DNA of 7,369 nucleotides from Lachnospiraceae bacterium. GTDB lineage: Bacteria; Bacillota; Clostridia; Lachnospirales; Lachnospiraceae. The notes under the pieces are model-generated. The model did not search any database. It saw only the letters and a program-made list of their open reading frames with translations, and had not been told where the DNA came from. This document shows, piece by piece, positions 6,837-7,369 of the stretch. Positions within the stretch are counted from its first letter, which is position 1, and every line of letters begins with the position of its first letter. The position numbers were made by a program, and so were the translations under genes. The stretch is from NCBI GenBank assembly GCA_021202575.1, contig JAJQCU010000339.1, positions 427 to 7,795 of the forward strand. The letters are read 5' to 3'.

Positions 6837-6860
6837 ATAAAACCGGTGGAATGAAAATGA

Positions 6861-6893
6861 TAGTGAACGGCAGGAATCATATGCCGTTCACTA
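6861..6893 (+). terminator. Strong stem-loop after the surface-protein remnant, terminator-like
   Basis: The arms TAGTGAACGGCA (6861-6872) and TGCCGTTCACTA (6882-6893) pair perfectly over 12 bases with a 9-base loop. It begins 24 bases after the stop at 6836, as a terminator or 3' protective hairpin would. No U tract follows (AGAGGAATTC), so intrinsic termination is uncertain. Confidence 0.45.
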
Positions 6894-7045
6894 AGAGGAA
6901 TTCAGTCAGCAGCGGGAAAAACTCCGCTGGCGCAGCAAACAGTGTTCAAACAGATTCCTGGGAATATTGGACGCAGCTCGGTCGAGGCGATGGAAAGGGT
7001 GATTAACTCTGAGAGGTACGAATGTATCTTCACTGAGCAGGTCTG

Positions 7046-7088
7046 AAAAAATAAATAGGTACAACACGCAAATATATAGTGCTGTACC
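7046..7088 (-). terminator. Rho-independent terminator of the second Rpn-family gene
   Basis: Read on the minus strand, GGTACAGCAC pairs with GTGTTGTACC (7079-7088 with 7058-7067; 9 of 10 pairs, loop TATATATTTGC), followed directly by TATTTATTTTTT. It lies 51 bases after the stop codon at 7140 of the minus-strand gene. Confidence 0.65.
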
Positions 7089-7090
7089 CG

Positions 7091-7119
7091 TTTCTTGCTG
7101 CGCTAGGGGCAGCAAGAAA
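7091..7119. repeat. Perfect 11-base inverted repeat beside the terminator
   Basis: TTTCTTGCTGC (7091-7101) and GCAGCAAGAAA (7109-7119) flank a 7-base loop, GCTAGGG. No U tract follows on either strand. It lies between the stop of the second nuclease gene and the U-rich terminator, so the transcript would carry two stacked hairpins. Confidence 0.6.
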
Positions 7120-7139
7120 TAAGAGACCTTGCTTGAAAA

Positions 7140-7369
7140 TCAGGCGATCCTTTGGATCATATATTCTGCGGCTTTCTTTTCGCTGAGATTGTACTTAGCC
7201 ATAATTTTCTCACGGATCTCAGACTCTGAAAAGTCAATATCCCTTAATGTTTCGATTGTAGTCAAAATTGCAGTTTCCTGCGCCACGAATTCTCTCTCTT
7301 CCCTCCATGCCCGGCACACATCAACCACCTCCTGATTTGAGTCAATATCAAGCGAAATATTCGCACACT
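7140..7369 (-). CDS. Second Rpn-family nuclease/putative transposase, C-terminal part (5' outside window)
   Basis: The minus-strand frame is open from the right edge to a TGA at 7140-7142. A GTG at 7326-7328 is not the start, because the frame continues upstream with homologous residues. The upstream part reads CANISLDIDSNQEVVDVCRAW and lines up with CAKVKINIEPGQEVVNVCKGW of the nuclease at 3623-4741 (10 of 21 identical by eye). The final 38 residues (AILTTIETLRDIDF to AAEYM) match its C-terminal helical domain at 17 of 38. Only the end of the nuclease region and the C-terminal domain are in view; the catalytic motifs lie beyond the edge. The linker here is about 11 residues, against about 55 in the first copy, with no 11-residue repeats. 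It has the same orientation as the first copy. Confidence 0.82.
   Translation of the reverse strand, partial: CANISLDIDSNQEVVDVCRAWREEREFVAQETAILTTIETLRDIDFSESEIREKIMAKYNLSEKKAAEYMIQRIA

Larger units (their letters stand above)
6837..7139. other. Spacer between the surface-protein remnant and the second nuclease gene
   Basis: I see no convincing gene here. The spacer holds a 12-base-arm stem-loop (6861-6893), a small hairpin CAGCGG/CCGCTG (6910-6929) and two stem-loops nearer the right side (7058-7088 and 7091-7119). It separates the 3' ends of convergent genes, so terminators for both strands are expected. One frame (6867-7046, +) is open but has no plausible start and no recognised similarity. 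Confidence 0.6.

Noticed and set aside
6867..7046. A + strand frame of about 59 codons ending in ...ERYECIFTEQV and a stop at 7044-7046
   Set aside because: No start codon with a ribosome site and no recognised similarity. It reads like a protein tail but is too short to support as a remnant. A protein search could reopen it.
6906..7115. A 69-codon minus-strand frame in the spacer before the second nuclease gene
   Set aside because: It lies over the terminator hairpins, has no ribosome site and has a composition unlike a protein gene.
3623..7369. A composite transposon formed by the two Rpn genes
   Set aside because: The copies are in the same orientation and diverged, and I found no terminal inverted repeats or target duplications. 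The second copy is incomplete in view.

Overview
The window looks like part of a Firmicutes chromosome, most likely a gut Clostridia/Lachnospiraceae-type bacterium. This is inferred from the mix of protein families: an exopolysaccharide operon with a LytR-CpsA-Psr protein, Rpn/PD-(D/E)XK nuclease-transposase paralogs, and a DUF5050-like propeller joined to BspA-type leucine-rich repeats. The species cannot be fixed from the sequence.

Bases 1-3316 (+) are the end of a cell-surface polysaccharide operon with three closely spaced genes. A priming polyprenyl-phosphate hexose-1-phosphate transferase (5' end outside the window) would load the first sugar on the lipid carrier. A membrane-anchored LCP protein would attach finished polymer to the wall. 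A family 2 rhamnosyltransferase-like enzyme would extend the repeat unit. A stem-loop followed by a short T run at 3525-3564 is the best candidate end of this transcript.

Bases 3623-4741 (-) encode a complete Rpn-family nuclease/putative transposase. Its charged linker contains an exact 33-bp tandem duplication plus a third, diverged copy. Bases 7140-7369 (-) hold the C-terminal part of a second Rpn paralog, which runs off the right edge. Its tail aligns with the first but has a much shorter linker. It is followed by a stem-loop with a U-rich tract, a good terminator.

Between the two Rpn genes (about 4988-6836, +) lies a broken surface-protein gene: propeller blades followed by BspA-type leucine-rich repeats. 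It has no signal peptide and no good start. Its reading frame is split at a five-G run near 5351; reading four Gs instead of five joins the two halves seamlessly. An in-frame MKKK start followed by stops just upstream suggests that the 5' part was lost. The spacer at 4751-4987 holds candidate divergent promoters and two dyads, one of which overlaps a candidate -10 box.

Overall, a conserved-looking polysaccharide operon gives way at about 3320 to an accessory region with two same-strand nuclease-transposase paralogs around a decaying surface protein. No clearly new multi-gene system is visible. The most notable points are the repeat-driven linker variation in the Rpn family and the frameshifted, truncated surface protein.
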